DNA from: a virus
Length of the DNA stretch: 31,933 bases
Virus record (IMG/VR): IMGVR_UViG_3300037808_001156
Location: 1-31,933 of that record
Reading direction: 5' to 3' (one strand)
In this document: positions 7,928-18,900 of the stretch, piece after piece
Position numbering within the stretch: position 1 is the stretch's first letter
Layout: the number at the start of each line of letters is the position of its first letter
Position numbers and translations under genes: made by a program
Notes under the pieces: generated by a model
The model's database searches: none
Told to the model about the DNA's origin: nothing
What the model saw: only the letters and a program-made list of their open reading frames with translations

Positions 7928-9775
7928 ATGGCAATGCAAAATCTTCGTGTTGGTATTCTCCTGTCTATGGGAGTGCGAGGATTAGGAGCATTTAAGAAAG
8001 CTGGTGGTGGACTAAAGGGTCTCGCATCTGCAGCAAAAGCAGTCAGAGGAGAGTTTGCATTACTAGCAGCACAAGAAGCATTTGCGTTTATGTCTGATGC
8101 TCTGAGAACGTTTGCTTCGTTCGACCACTCTATGAAGAAAGTGCAAGCGGTGACCGCTGCTACTGGCGACGAATTAGAGAATCTAACAAATCTAGCTCGA
8201 CAACTTGGTCGAGATTTCCCTTTCACAGCGTCTGAAGCTGCAGATGCTATGTTCGAACTATCACTGGCTGGTTTGAAAGTTAACGAAGTGATGGCAACTA
8301 CAGAGACTGTGCTAAAGCTAGCTATGGCTGGTAGCATGGGATTAGCACAATCCGCTAGGATTGCTGTAGCTACGATGAATGCTTATGGAATGGCAGCTGA
8401 AGACATCACATTCATTGGTGACCAACTAACAGCAGCTTTCACAAACAGCGCGATGACACTAGCAGAAGTAGGAGCAGGTCTATCATTCGTAGGTCCTGTT
8501 GCTAAACTAGCCAACGTATCATTAGCCGACAGCGTGACAACGTTAGGTCTGTTTGCAAATGCAGGTGTTGTAGGTGCAAGGTCTGGTACAACCTTTAGGC
8601 AGATGCTATCGAAGATGATTGCTCCAACTACGGATGCTAAACAGAGAATGGCTGAATTAGGATTAGTATTCACAGATACTAATGGACAACTTCTGCCAAT
8701 GATAGATATTCTACACCAGCTAATCGACGCGCAAATGACAGCAAACGATGTTGTTAAGGTATTCGGTATAAGAGCAGCACCTGGTGTTGGTGCTCTTATC
8801 AACCAGGGTATCGAAGGATTCGAGGAGCTGAACCAAGCGGTGATTAACTCTGATGGCGAGCTATCTAGAATATCTGACACTATGGAGTCTTCAGCTGAGA
8901 ACGAATTCAAGAAGTTCACAAGCGCAATGGAAGACTTGAAGATTCAGATGGGGGCAGCACTATTCCCAGTAGTCAAAGGGTTAATCGCACTATTCAGGGG
9001 TGAAGACGGGCTCGGCGTGGCGCTCACCAATATAGTGGTAGCATTTGAAGACATCCTTAATGTGATGGCAACAGTAGTATCTGCTGCTGCACCACTTATT
9101 GGAATGTTTGGCGAACTTACTGGTTGGATTGCGCGACACAATGACTTACTTGAAATCTTGATAGTTTATGCCGTCATAAGTCGGGCTAGGCTGATAGGTC
9201 TTGGATTGGCCAATCTATTTGTTGCAGCAACAGGTGGAGCAGCTTCGCTTTCAATGGCAAATCTTGGAAAGACACTGATGTTTGTGGCGAAAAAGCTGAT
9301 ATGGCTCTATGCCATATTTGTATTGTGGGAAGTAATAATTCACAGTATCGTTTCGTTAGTGGCGCTTCTTGCGTCGCTTCTAGGTAAAGTTGTGAATAGT
9401 ATAGGACAAATGTTTGGCCAAGAATGGAATGTCCTTGGCGCTGGCTCATACAACAGGGGTCCATCGGTTAACGACTATATCGGAAATGCAGTTGGTGGTG
9501 AGACAATTGGAGATGTTGCCTCGCGAATTCCAGCCAGAGCGGACCTTGGATTTGCAGATGGTGGAATGGTTCCAAGCACAGGCTGGTACAAACTACACGC
9601 TGGAGAACTCGTAAAGCGCAGACAGTCACTTACATCTAGCGACGGATATCAAGATTCAAATAGTAGCGCAACATATAACCTAACAGTGAACGCTATGACG
9701 ACATCCCCCTTCATACTTGCTGGCACAATAGGTAAGGAATTACAACGATTCAATATATCAACGCAGGGGAGGTGA
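7928..9775 (+). CDS. tail tape measure protein (TP901 family)
   Basis: The 615-residue protein sets tail length and is carried inside the tube. The N-terminus is a long Ala- and Gly-rich helix. Residues about 60-340 match the TP901 core, including FDHSMKKVQAVTAATGDELE, LGRDFPFTASEAADAMFELS and GLFANAGVVGARSGTTFRQM. This is followed by ALINQGIEGFEELNQAV and MEDLKIQMGAALFPVVKGLI. A hydrophobic section (about 440-490, including WLYAIFVLWEVIIHSIVSLV) probably forms membrane helices used in DNA entry. The C-terminus (GGMVPSTGWYKLHAGELVKR) resembles the Gly-rich 'G.Y..H.GE.V.' ends of such proteins. At about 0.15 nm per residue the tail would be near 90 nm. It starts right after the chaperone stop and ends at the ribosome binding site of the next gene. 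Confidence 0.9.
   Translation: MAMQNLRVGILLSMGVRGLGAFKKAGGGLKGLASAAKAVRGEFALLAAQEAFAFMSDALRTFASFDHSMKKVQAVTAATGDELENLTNLARQLGRDFPFTASEAADAMFELSLAGLKVNEVMATTETVLKLAMAGSMGLAQSARIAVATMNAYGMAAEDITFIGDQLTAAFTNSAMTLAEVGAGLSFVGPVAKLANVSLADSVTTLGLFANAGVVGARSGTTFRQMLSKMIAPTTDAKQRMAELGLVFTDTNGQLLPMIDILHQLIDAQMTANDVVKVFGIRAAPGVGALINQGIEGFEELNQAVINSDGELSRISDTMESSAENEFKKFTSAMEDLKIQMGAALFPVVKGLIALFRGEDGLGVALTNIVVAFEDILNVMATVVSAAAPLIGMFGELTGWIARHNDLLEILIVYAVISRARLIGLGLANLFVAATGGAASLSMANLGKTLMFVAKKLIWLYAIFVLWEVIIHSIVSLVALLASLLGKVVNSIGQMFGQEWNVLGAGSYNRGPSVNDYIGNAVGGETIGDVASRIPARADLGFADGGMVPSTGWYKLHAGELVKRRQSLTSSDGYQDSNSSATYNLTVNAMTTSPFILAGTIGKELQRFNISTQGR
9768..9775 (+). promoter_or_regulatory. perfect anti-16S ribosome binding site deciding a TTG start
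   Basis: GGAGGTGA, the full complement of the archaeal 16S rRNA 3' end, overlaps the tape measure stop (TGA 9773-9775). It lies seven bases before TTG 9783, which supports that unusual start codon. Confidence 0.75.
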
Positions 9776-9782
9776 AGGTACG

Positions 9783-10490
9783 TTGACACAAGAAGAAGCA
9801 GATTCAATCATTGATACAATCAACGACCGTGCAACGGAAGTTCGACAGCTAATAATTACAATAGGCTCTATCCTTGCGCTTCTCATGCCCGCTGTTGAAA
9901 TGCTGGGTATTCTCGACATTACACCCTACGGTCAAGGTGACGATGAGTGGATAGGTGATGATAATTGGGAATGGGAAGATGACTTCACCTGTGGTGATGG
10001 TTCAACTATTCAAGCCTCTTTGGTCGATGACGGCTACAAGAATTGCCGTGATGGTTCCGATGAACCCGATGAGCCTATTGTTATTCCTCCCACAGAAAAC
10101 AATACTACGGTTGTAATACCGCCTGATAACAATAATACGAGCAATCAGACTACCAATGAAACTATTGAAGAAGATTGCGCCCCCAAAATGTGGGATGCCT
10201 TTCATCAATACGACAATAATACCGGCAACATAACCCTACATTGGGATGCCGACCTTACTTGTGATGATGCACCACACAACTTAACCTTGATTTGGACCTT
10301 CTATCATAATGATACAGGGAATTGGTCGGGTATTCAAGAGGAACACACCTATGAAACCTATTATCAGAATTGGGATTATGTGAATATATCATTCGCTGTT
10401 CCCGAAGGTCGATACGACATATTCTCCACTTTCAGATTCAATGATAATTATACAATTGGAACAGATTGGTATGCTGTGGAGTTGTTATGA
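9783..10490 (+). CDS. membrane-anchored protein with LDL-receptor-A-like motif and many N-glycosylation sequons
   Basis: The TTG start is supported by GGAGGTGA seven bases upstream. The 235-residue protein begins with a short acidic helix and one hydrophobic segment (about residues 22-46, QLIITIGSILALLMPAVEML), then an acidic Trp-rich linker. Residues 68-94 read FTCGDGSTIQASLVDDGYKN followed by CRDGSDE. This matches the calcium-binding half of an LDL-receptor class A repeat, with only two Cys (C70, C88) of the usual six. About a dozen N-x-S/T sequons follow (NNTT, NNNTS, NQTT, NETI, NITL, NLTL, NDTG, NWSG, NISF, NYTI). I recall truncated LDLa motifs of this type in surface proteins of Marine Group II archaea. 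Position between tape measure and adhesin suggests a virion or cell-surface role; that role is inferred. Confidence 0.7.
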   Translation: MTQEEADSIIDTINDRATEVRQLIITIGSILALLMPAVEMLGILDITPYGQGDDEWIGDDNWEWEDDFTCGDGSTIQASLVDDGYKNCRDGSDEPDEPIVIPPTENNTTVVIPPDNNNTSNQTTNETIEEDCAPKMWDAFHQYDNNTGNITLHWDADLTCDDAPHNLTLIWTFYHNDTGNWSGIQEEHTYETYYQNWDYVNISFAVPEGRYDIFSTFRFNDNYTIGTDWYAVELL

Positions 10491-10552
10491 TGGAGTTAGA
10501 TGTGCACCCATGGTTAGAATGGATTCTTCGTAAGATAGGAGTGATAATTTAA
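10487..10552 (+). CDS. 21-residue coupled microprotein
   Basis: ATG 10487 overlaps the previous stop (ATGA), and TAA 10550-10552 overlaps the next ATG (TAATG). The frame encodes MMELDVHPWLEWILRKIGVI plus one Ile, a short amphipathic, mostly hydrophobic helix. Its end contains GGAGTGAT, the likely ribosome binding site of the 1791-codon gene. It may be a real membrane peptide, or a leader whose translation opens the next gene. Confidence 0.4.
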   Translation: MMELDVHPWLEWILRKIGVII

Positions 10553-13500
10553 TGGCAGATTTCGTATGGTTAGGTGGTGTGGATACCGATATTGGAAACC
10601 AGAAGAATTGGTGGGATGCTACAGCTAATTCTGGCGCAACACGAACACCAGGTTCAAGTGCCGATAATAACGATAACATTTGGTTTGTCAAATGTACCGG
10701 CCATCGTACTTTAACTGGTCAAATTGCTGGTGGAATTAACGACGCATTTTGGCTAGCAGGTTCTGTCACAAATTACACTATTGGGTCGTTGACAGGACAA
10801 GATGGAATTGTATCGCAATGGGAAGTATATGCAGATATTACATGTGAAGATATGGTAGTTGGATATACTCCTGCTTCTGGAAAGGTTAACACTTCTCATG
10901 GTTTTGCAGCAGACCGAGTTGTATTCAAATCCACAAGCGTAATGGTTTGTGTTGAAGAGGCATTTTTAGTCTCAGGAACGTATGAAGGGTCTTTCACAGG
11001 AGGAGACATGGACTTAGCAAATAGCGCAGTAGATTCATTTGTTGGTACGGCTGGCAAGTTCATATGCGAACCTGGCACAACTGCTAGAACAGTAAAATCG
11101 TGGAGAGCTACAACAGTAAACTCGCTAACTTTTGGTGCTGCACATGTGGCTATCACGCTCGATTGCACGACACACCAGCTTAATGCAAACACATTTACTA
11201 CGTCTAACCGAGTAGCACATCTTTGTGGCGGCACTTCATTACCACTAACCACTGCAGGAACATGCAGAATAAATGGTGGTGAAATTACCATATACACAAA
11301 CAACGTTAAAAATGCAACTGACGTTTTAGAACTTACTGGAACTCAGACTCTAGAGATAATTACTGCATCTCCATCTGTCATGAGTTTAACAGAAATAACC
11401 TGTACTAGAGCGGTATTTCCAATAAACACTACTCTTTCTCTTGGCGGATTCTTATCAATAGCAACAAGTGACGTACAGAACTCAGCATCTACCAGCACAA
11501 CAGCTTCTGACTATACTATGTTTTGTCAAGGAGCATTCATTCTATATTCAGAATCGTGTGCAAGGTTCACTAGCACTAATACCAATACTGCTAAATACAT
11601 TAACCTATATGCAAAAAGTACATGTGCTACAGAACTTGGTGGGTTTGGAATCCCTGCTACACTTAATAATGGGATTCTCAATATAGTCAATGATGATAAA
11701 GCAACACTGATAGGGCCATTTAGCGGCGGAAATAATGGAACTTCATGGACTGGAGAACTTACCGCAGATGTTCGGAATGATGAGCTAGGTGGACATGGAT
11801 TAAAGAATCCAATTAGTATTGGTGGAAATAAGCTCACCTTAAAGATTAGTACTGGAAGTACGTTTGTTGGAGACGCAATTACAGTTTATGACATTAATGC
11901 CACAATTCCTATCGTTCTAGATGGTGGTGCTAACAATGTTAAATACGACTTCAAATACGCTACTGGTGGAACGCCATACAAATTCACAGATTTGACATTT
12001 ACACAAAGTGCGAAATGTGAAGTTGATGCTGATGACGTGATAGAAGTATCTGGAGATTTGACTATCAACGGCGGAGAGTGGGAGTGTAGTGAGACATTCC
12101 AAATAGACAAGGTAGGAACTGCAAAGGTCACATCTACTGCACTAACTACAGGAACTCCTATTCTTAGAATAGGAATTACTAGCGCATCTGCTACAGTGTG
12201 TGAGTATAGTTGGAAATCTTCGGCTTCAGGAACATTCCCACGATTACAGATTCGAGATACCTCTTCAGTCAAACCTATGTTGGCAGAAACTGGAGCAAAT
12301 AGATTAGAAGGAGCGGGCACATTCAATTGGAATGGAGGCCTAACTGCGACTAATCAGTTATTCTACATTATTAATCATACTGGAACTCCAGTAGCCAACA
12401 CAATTCAATACTCAAATGCTAATCATCTTTCAGGATATCGAACCACATTTAGATTTGATTGCCGTCAAAATGGTTCTTACAGTATAACACTACCAACTGC
12501 TATAAGTGGAGACGTGGAACTGGGTTCATCTGGGAGTCCTGGATTATCCTCTGGTAATGACCCAATATACAATTGCCCAGCAGCCTGTGTCATAACCGGA
12601 GGGCTTAAAATTGACTACTCTGGATATGCTAACAGTTCCATATACAATGCTAAGGTAAATGTCGCTTCAGCAACCAATGAACTGCAAGTGACAGGTGATG
12701 TCACGATAGGAGCTAAAGGATATTGTGCTGCACAGATGAAAGTGACTAATGGTGACTTCATAAATAACGGAACTCTATCTTCCAACAAGCTATCACTAAT
12801 TTCAAATAGTGCAGCGACCTATACTGGAAATCTAGGAAGCTCATGCACACTAGCCAGCATGTTGGTAGATGGACAGGGAATCACTTCCATATACAACTTA
12901 AGCGGGAATGCAACAGTATCTGGAACTTATACGCTGACTGATGCTAAAATTGCTCTAACAGATTCTACAATTACGACGGTTCAGAGTTTAACCGTTACGG
13001 GTGCGTCAACATGCACGCCGAATCATCACTTGTTTATCATGTCTGGTGGTGGAAGCATTACTGATAGTAGCACAATTAGTAGAACGGTTGCAGGAATTGC
13101 ATTTACTGGATGCGAATCGCTAGGTGCAATCAAATTATCTACAGGAAATACTGCTATAGTGGGAAGCGTTATTGTTGATTCGATAATCTTGCGAGGCGGT
13201 AGTATAACCCAAAACTCAGGGACTGCTAAGAAATTGTGGATACGTGGAGGCACTCATCCCACAGCTCTCAAGAACGACTATCCCGGATATAAAGCAGGAG
13301 CAAATTTCACCAATGCAGCTGTCAACGCTAAGGGAGGGTCTTTCATCTTCCCATCGAGCGGAACTACACATAACACATCCGACACACTAATCATTGGAAA
13401 TGATAACGCTGCCGGACTTTACTTTGCAGGCGACACCACACTAAAATTAGGATGTAGTCCTGCAAATCTAGATACTAGAACGTTGGTGAAGTGGAATTCG

Positions 13501-15927
13501 TCTAAAGGAATATGCTTTGGACCAGCATCAACATGGTCTGGCGAATGCACTATCAAGCGTTGTGATATTGAAGGAACAGTAGATATGTCTGAAGCTCTTT
13601 TGACTACAGATAATACCGTCACAAGTGGAACCACTAAATTGTTTAGCATATATGATAACACAATACATTCTACTAAAGAAATGGCACTGTTTAGATGTAC
13701 GTCAAAATGGTATAAGTTTAATGTAGCTCGAAATCGATTCAAAGCAAAGGGAAGTTCTACAATCATAAAATACGATACTTGGGGCGGGCTTGATGAAATT
13801 GCTGCAAACACAGATATTTCATATAATCATATACGCTCACTTAGCACTTCAGGAACCATAGTAAATCTTGGTAGCTTGTATAGCGACGAATATCTATTCT
13901 ATGAGAATACATTGTGCAGTGATACTATGACAACTGGAGTAGCGTTAGAATTCGCGCCATCTACTACAGCTCTCCGACCAAATACAATACTAGTAAATCC
14001 AGGAGTGACGCCTATAGATATTAGTCGGACTTGGAATGGAGGAACATTAGACTTAGTTTTGACTGGCTGGTATTTCGACGTAAATACTCCTAACTTTGGA
14101 AAGCGCTGCCAAAATCCTAACGAAACCTGGACAATGGTATCTAGGTTCACAAATGAAGATACCAATAGCAATTATGTTGTATCAGGAATTCGAACATCTG
14201 GTGAACCATTCCTTGTTCAATACGAGAATTATCAAAAGTGGAAAGCAACTACTGGTACGGTCCCGCTATCTACCATAGTACAAAACAACATTACATACAG
14301 ATATGCTAGGTCAGTGGCGAGCGCTCTACAATCTAAAGATTTTTATGTGGGAGACACTGCGCTAAAGCCAACATGGGATGAGTATGATGCAGGCAATCCT
14401 GTAGCAATTGTAGCTAATTATTCTGATGGTGCAACCACTACTACAGAAACTTGTGTAAGTGGAACTACATTAACAGTTCCAGCGAGCTGCGTCAAGCTGT
14501 GGTTTACTGTGACATTAGCAGCATCTGAAGGATTCGGTAATTTTAAGCTTGTAGATGGATTAGATAGAATTGTGTTTACTGATGAATTGTCAACTAACTT
14601 TGGAACGCAAGGCGCGACGCGAGTCGAAGTGGGACCATTCCCAAGCCAGTTTGGATATAGCTCAATAGATAACCCAGCGAACTCTTCATCTATTGTTCCG
14701 CATGTCAGTGCACAGTACACCGACCCTATTAACCAGTCAGTATGGCTTTACGTCAGAGGCAGCAACTTAAATAGTGGTACGCATTTCCGATGGGTGGTTC
14801 TTCTTGGAGAACAAGATAGCAATGATTGGTATCGGTTTACTGTGACACAAGCATCATCTGGAACTAACAATGATATTCTCACAATTGAGAAGAGCGTATC
14901 TGGAACAATTTCTACGCTAATCACAAAGACTAACTGCAATTTCACTGCAGGAGATGCAGAAACTGACACAATAATTAAGGCAACAAGGAACTATGCCACA
15001 AATGCTCTAACTTTATCTATTGAGGGTGCTACTTCAAATGTTGGTTGGTCATTCAATGTAAGCTCTTCAGATTCTACATTTACTACAGGAAAGTGGGGAT
15101 GGGCGACAGATGGTGTCTCTGAGGTTCAGAAAGCAGAAGTGTATGACGGTATAGATGGAGTACAACTACTAATGAATAGTGCTGACTTTACATTCATGCC
15201 CAATTCTCAATGGAAGTTCCCTACTACAGTCACAAATGTAGAGATGCGAGATTGTACTATCAATGGTAATCAAAGTACATTATTGCCCAACCTATATGGG
15301 ACCCATACTACATCAATAAACAATGTGACATTCGTCCAATCTGCGCTTCCTACTAGCATTACTCAACTAATCATCATTAAGGATTCTGAGTTAAGTGTAA
15401 GCGGTGATGTGACAATATCTGGAAGCGGACGATTGCACTTGATAGGCTGTAAAATCACTCCTAGCGTAGATAGATGGAAGTTCGTATATAGTGGAATAAC
15501 ATATATAGACAGTACGCCATTGCTACTACAGGGAAATATGCTAGTTGGAATGCATACTACTATGACACCCAATGGAGAGACCATGTTCATAGTAGATGAT
15601 GCTACAAAGAATACCGCAGTTGTTCGCGCAATACCAACTAAGGATATGAACCTAACGAGAAACGCGGTTCTTGGTTTGAATTATGAGCGTATGGTATTCA
15701 ATGGGTATGATAGTAAAACCATAATGATGACAGTGCAATCCGTTAACGATGCAGGTATTATTGGAAAGCTTGAAGAGATGTTTATGAACCAGACATTAGT
15801 TGAAGTGACTACCCCATATTGTCATCTATGGAAAGCTAAAATAGTTGCATTCACTCCGAGGTATTTGACTTCACATGCTAATGCGTTGCAGGCAATAGTC
15901 ACTTTGGAGGAGTGGAGAGATGACTAG
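10552..15927 (+). CDS. very large beta-rich tail adhesin / tip protein
   Basis: The 1791-residue protein starts with VWLGGVDTDIGNQKNWWDAT, a segment that resembles beta-helix adhesins. Residues 30-1390 are dominated by short strands, Ser, Thr, Asn and Gly, with recurring 'G.....T...L......T' spacing typical of parallel beta-helix or stacked beta domains. Around 1390-1535 a segment (SVWLYVRGSNLNSGTHFRWV ... GKWGWATDG) resembles a concanavalin/laminin-G-like lectin fold. The last 130 residues (NGETMFIVDDATKNTAVVRA ... ALQAIVTLEEWRDD) look like a distal-tail or hub-binding domain that docks on the tail. The gene ends inside the start of the hub gene (8-base overlap), so both likely belong to the tail tip. 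No catalytic motif was seen. Receptor or glycan binding is inferred. Confidence 0.65.
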   Translation: MADFVWLGGVDTDIGNQKNWWDATANSGATRTPGSSADNNDNIWFVKCTGHRTLTGQIAGGINDAFWLAGSVTNYTIGSLTGQDGIVSQWEVYADITCEDMVVGYTPASGKVNTSHGFAADRVVFKSTSVMVCVEEAFLVSGTYEGSFTGGDMDLANSAVDSFVGTAGKFICEPGTTARTVKSWRATTVNSLTFGAAHVAITLDCTTHQLNANTFTTSNRVAHLCGGTSLPLTTAGTCRINGGEITIYTNNVKNATDVLELTGTQTLEIITASPSVMSLTEITCTRAVFPINTTLSLGGFLSIATSDVQNSASTSTTASDYTMFCQGAFILYSESCARFTSTNTNTAKYINLYAKSTCATELGGFGIPATLNNGILNIVNDDKATLIGPFSGGNNGTSWTGELTADVRNDELGGHGLKNPISIGGNKLTLKISTGSTFVGDAITVYDINATIPIVLDGGANNVKYDFKYATGGTPYKFTDLTFTQSAKCEVDADDVIEVSGDLTINGGEWECSETFQIDKVGTAKVTSTALTTGTPILRIGITSASATVCEYSWKSSASGTFPRLQIRDTSSVKPMLAETGANRLEGAGTFNWNGGLTATNQLFYIINHTGTPVANTIQYSNANHLSGYRTTFRFDCRQNGSYSITLPTAISGDVELGSSGSPGLSSGNDPIYNCPAACVITGGLKIDYSGYANSSIYNAKVNVASATNELQVTGDVTIGAKGYCAAQMKVTNGDFINNGTLSSNKLSLISNSAATYTGNLGSSCTLASMLVDGQGITSIYNLSGNATVSGTYTLTDAKIALTDSTITTVQSLTVTGASTCTPNHHLFIMSGGGSITDSSTISRTVAGIAFTGCESLGAIKLSTGNTAIVGSVIVDSIILRGGSITQNSGTAKKLWIRGGTHPTALKNDYPGYKAGANFTNAAVNAKGGSFIFPSSGTTHNTSDTLIIGNDNAAGLYFAGDTTLKLGCSPANLDTRTLVKWNSSKGICFGPASTWSGECTIKRCDIEGTVDMSEALLTTDNTVTSGTTKLFSIYDNTIHSTKEMALFRCTSKWYKFNVARNRFKAKGSSTIIKYDTWGGLDEIAANTDISYNHIRSLSTSGTIVNLGSLYSDEYLFYENTLCSDTMTTGVALEFAPSTTALRPNTILVNPGVTPIDISRTWNGGTLDLVLTGWYFDVNTPNFGKRCQNPNETWTMVSRFTNEDTNSNYVVSGIRTSGEPFLVQYENYQKWKATTGTVPLSTIVQNNITYRYARSVASALQSKDFYVGDTALKPTWDEYDAGNPVAIVANYSDGATTTTETCVSGTTLTVPASCVKLWFTVTLAASEGFGNFKLVDGLDRIVFTDELSTNFGTQGATRVEVGPFPSQFGYSSIDNPANSSSIVPHVSAQYTDPINQSVWLYVRGSNLNSGTHFRWVVLLGEQDSNDWYRFTVTQASSGTNNDILTIEKSVSGTISTLITKTNCNFTAGDAETDTIIKATRNYATNALTLSIEGATSNVGWSFNVSSSDSTFTTGKWGWATDGVSEVQKAEVYDGIDGVQLLMNSADFTFMPNSQWKFPTTVTNVEMRDCTINGNQSTLLPNLYGTHTTSINNVTFVQSALPTSITQLIIIKDSELSVSGDVTISGSGRLHLIGCKITPSVDRWKFVYSGITYIDSTPLLLQGNMLVGMHTTMTPNGETMFIVDDATKNTAVVRAIPTKDMNLTRNAVLGLNYERMVFNGYDSKTIMMTVQSVNDAGIIGKLEEMFMNQTLVEVTTPYCHLWKAKIVAFTPRYLTSHANALQAIVTLEEWRDD
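13276..13296 (+). repeat. 21-base exact repeat, copy 2 (other copy at 4989-5009)
   Basis: These 21 bases are identical to 4989-5009 and include the core TCCCGGATATAA. The core also occurs at about 17482-17493 and 23487-23498 on the same strand. In the adhesin the repeat encodes DYPGYKA. Chance identity over 21 bases in a 32-kb window is very unlikely. Confidence 0.6.
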
Positions 15928-18900
15928 GCCTATATTAAACTCAGATGTTCGACCAACTATGATGGTTAGAAAGCGAACTGGAGTATTTAACACAGGCGAC
16001 TCTGATTACAGAGTAGCAGGACATTTCATTCTTAAGCTTGATGAAAATCGAGGAACTGTTGTTGAAGCAGTACTAGATAATATGCCCCATGTTAATGAAA
16101 CTAGAACTTTAGACGCATTAGATATCAGTGATAAATTGCTTGTAGTTATTGATGGAACAGATAAAGTTGAGACCTCGTTATTCAATGGACTGATAACTCA
16201 AATTATTTATGATAGAGCTACTACAACACTTAAAGTGACTGCTCAAGATACTTCATTTATAGGACAATCAGCAATAATGAATGATATTCTACATCAGAAG
16301 TATGTTGATTCATTTGAAACTACGCTTGATGAATCAGAAACAGGAGAGTTCACAGCGACATTACCTGCAGATACAGATACAGCGGCACCTATAACCGTTC
16401 AAAACAGAGTGGCGTATGGAAATCCGCTTAGAACAATGTTCAATAACAAAACTGCTCTTGATGCAGATTACGTTTATGCTACTCCAAGCTACATTGAATC
16501 TACTTACACATTCAGAGGAGTGTCTGCCATGCCAAACAGTGTAGATGGCGCAAAGAAATATGTAGCTCAAACATTTACCGTTAAACGCGATACACAGCTA
16601 ACCAACATCTTTTTCCCTATTGCGCAATATCAGCGCCTATATCCTGGCGAAATAGCAGAAACTGGCGAATGGCTAAACGTCGGAACTGACGCACTTTACA
16701 ATGTGCTTGATGTTCCTACTGGTGCAGATATTGATACAATAAACTTCTCTATGCCACATACTAGAATGGGACCGCCAAACAAGCTTAGAGTATCATTAGT
16801 GAAATGCGTTAGAACTAGTGGTGCAGAGGCTATCGCGGATAGAAAAACTGTGACTAAATCTGCTAGAGATGTTGAAACTGGTGCCATGGTTCCAAGTTAT
16901 GGTGCGCCTGGAGACGAGCAACTAAGTTATTACGATGGAACTTTCTTTGGAGAAAGCGTAGATGAAATTAGCCGAGATAAAGAAGAAACCATAGTTCTAG
17001 CAACAATCGAAATATCTCCTACTGAACCAATTCAATCACCACATGAGCCAGCTGGAGAGATTCCAAAAATCACTCACACATGGGGAGTATTACATGATGA
17101 TGCACAACCTACAAATAACGAAGCGTATACTATGTTTGGTTGGAATCTAGAATCCAACCCAATAAGTGTAGCTGGTGGAGATATACTAGCATTAGTATTT
17201 GAGCAGCTTGGTAGAAGAGACCATCCGAAACTAACAGATGGAGTAGAACCAACAGACAAATCAAACCCAGATGGATATCTAAGTCCATCTAATTTTTGGG
17301 CAGTAGGAATTGGAAGAAAGCTTGATGGCACTGGGATAACCGAAACAAATGTCTACCCAGGTGGTTCATATATGATGTCGGCGCTTACAGACCTTGACCT
17401 AACTACAAACCCAATGCGAACCTTAGTAGGAACCCATAGCATGGAACAGTATAAGCCTACACTGGATTCCAATTCCATTGGTCCCGGATATAATGGTCTT
17501 TCGGATGCAGGAATATGGGAATATAACGACAAAATAAACTTAATGTCAGATATGGCAAATTGGAACAACGCGCTAGCAGGTGCAATGAACGCGTTAGAAG
17601 CCACAATTAACTTCATAAACGACCCTGCTGGAGTATTCGAGGACGAGGAATTTGTCCACCCAGGAGATTTACCAGATAGTCTACAAACTGGTGGACTATT
17701 CAAAGGTATGCACGACTTATCTTCGATGTACTTTACAGTAGTGACGGGCAATTGGCTTAGACTAGGTAGAGGATTATACTGGGATGTAGATGAGGCTGGA
17801 AAAATCAACTTTAACTATGGTTCTGCAGATTGGACTCCATTTTCGTCAAATAGATTTGGATTGAAAATGGCACGCATGTCGCTTTATGAAAATCCAGCAA
17901 CTGGAGGATTACTTGATGCGAATGCGAAATCATCTGTTTATGATGTAGCAACAGCTATTGTTGAAAAGATTCCAAAGTGGAACTCCATAATAATTGATGG
18001 AATGCTTGATGGAATAGATGATGTAGAAGGTTCAGGTTATAACGACCCAGCTAATTGGCCTCTTTCATATTGGGCTATGCATGAAGAAAGTGCCTGGGCA
18101 AGCCTACAAAGATTAGCAATAGAGAGTGAAGCGTCTATGAGAGTCCAAACAGGGATGAACGATATTACTACTGTACTGTTCGAGAAGCGAATACCTGTAC
18201 GCGACTTTGCATACACTTCACCAGCAGCCAGAGAATATACATTTTCTACTCGTCCTGAAGACCCGAATTGGATGAAGCATGTAGTAAGTTCTAGAATTGA
18301 GCGCGACATAGAAACCATGTATACGAAGTTTAGAGTGATTGGCAAGAAATCAGAAGGAATAAGTGAGGCACACTATTCGATTGGTTTGCCGCTTGGACAA
18401 GACCAACCAATAATCTTTGAACTAAATGTTCCAGAAAACGAAGAAAAACTAGGATTTGAACGGGTAAAAGAGTTCAAGTCAAGTTCAACTATAACAACTC
18501 ACGAACAAGCACTAACAGTTGCTAACGCAGCGAAAACTTTGTACGCAAATGACACATTTAGTGGAATTGTCGAATTATCAGGACTCCATCCACTGTATGA
18601 GCATTCTACTCTTGGTCTAATGTTAGACATGAATTCGATTATTCGATTGATTGATGATGGTTCGCCCTCAGGTAGTGCAGTAAGTGGAACGGACAATGTG
18701 TTTAGAGTGACAGGAATCAATTACAATTCAAGAGAACATAAAACAGACCTAACGATTAGTACGTCCGTCATAAACCGAGAAGTAATGGATGCTAAGTCAA
18801 TACTCGATAATTTGAATAAGAAAACGACTACTGATGAATCCAAACATCTTGTACGTCTTGCACATGACACGTTCTTTACGCTCGACATAAATATCCCTTA

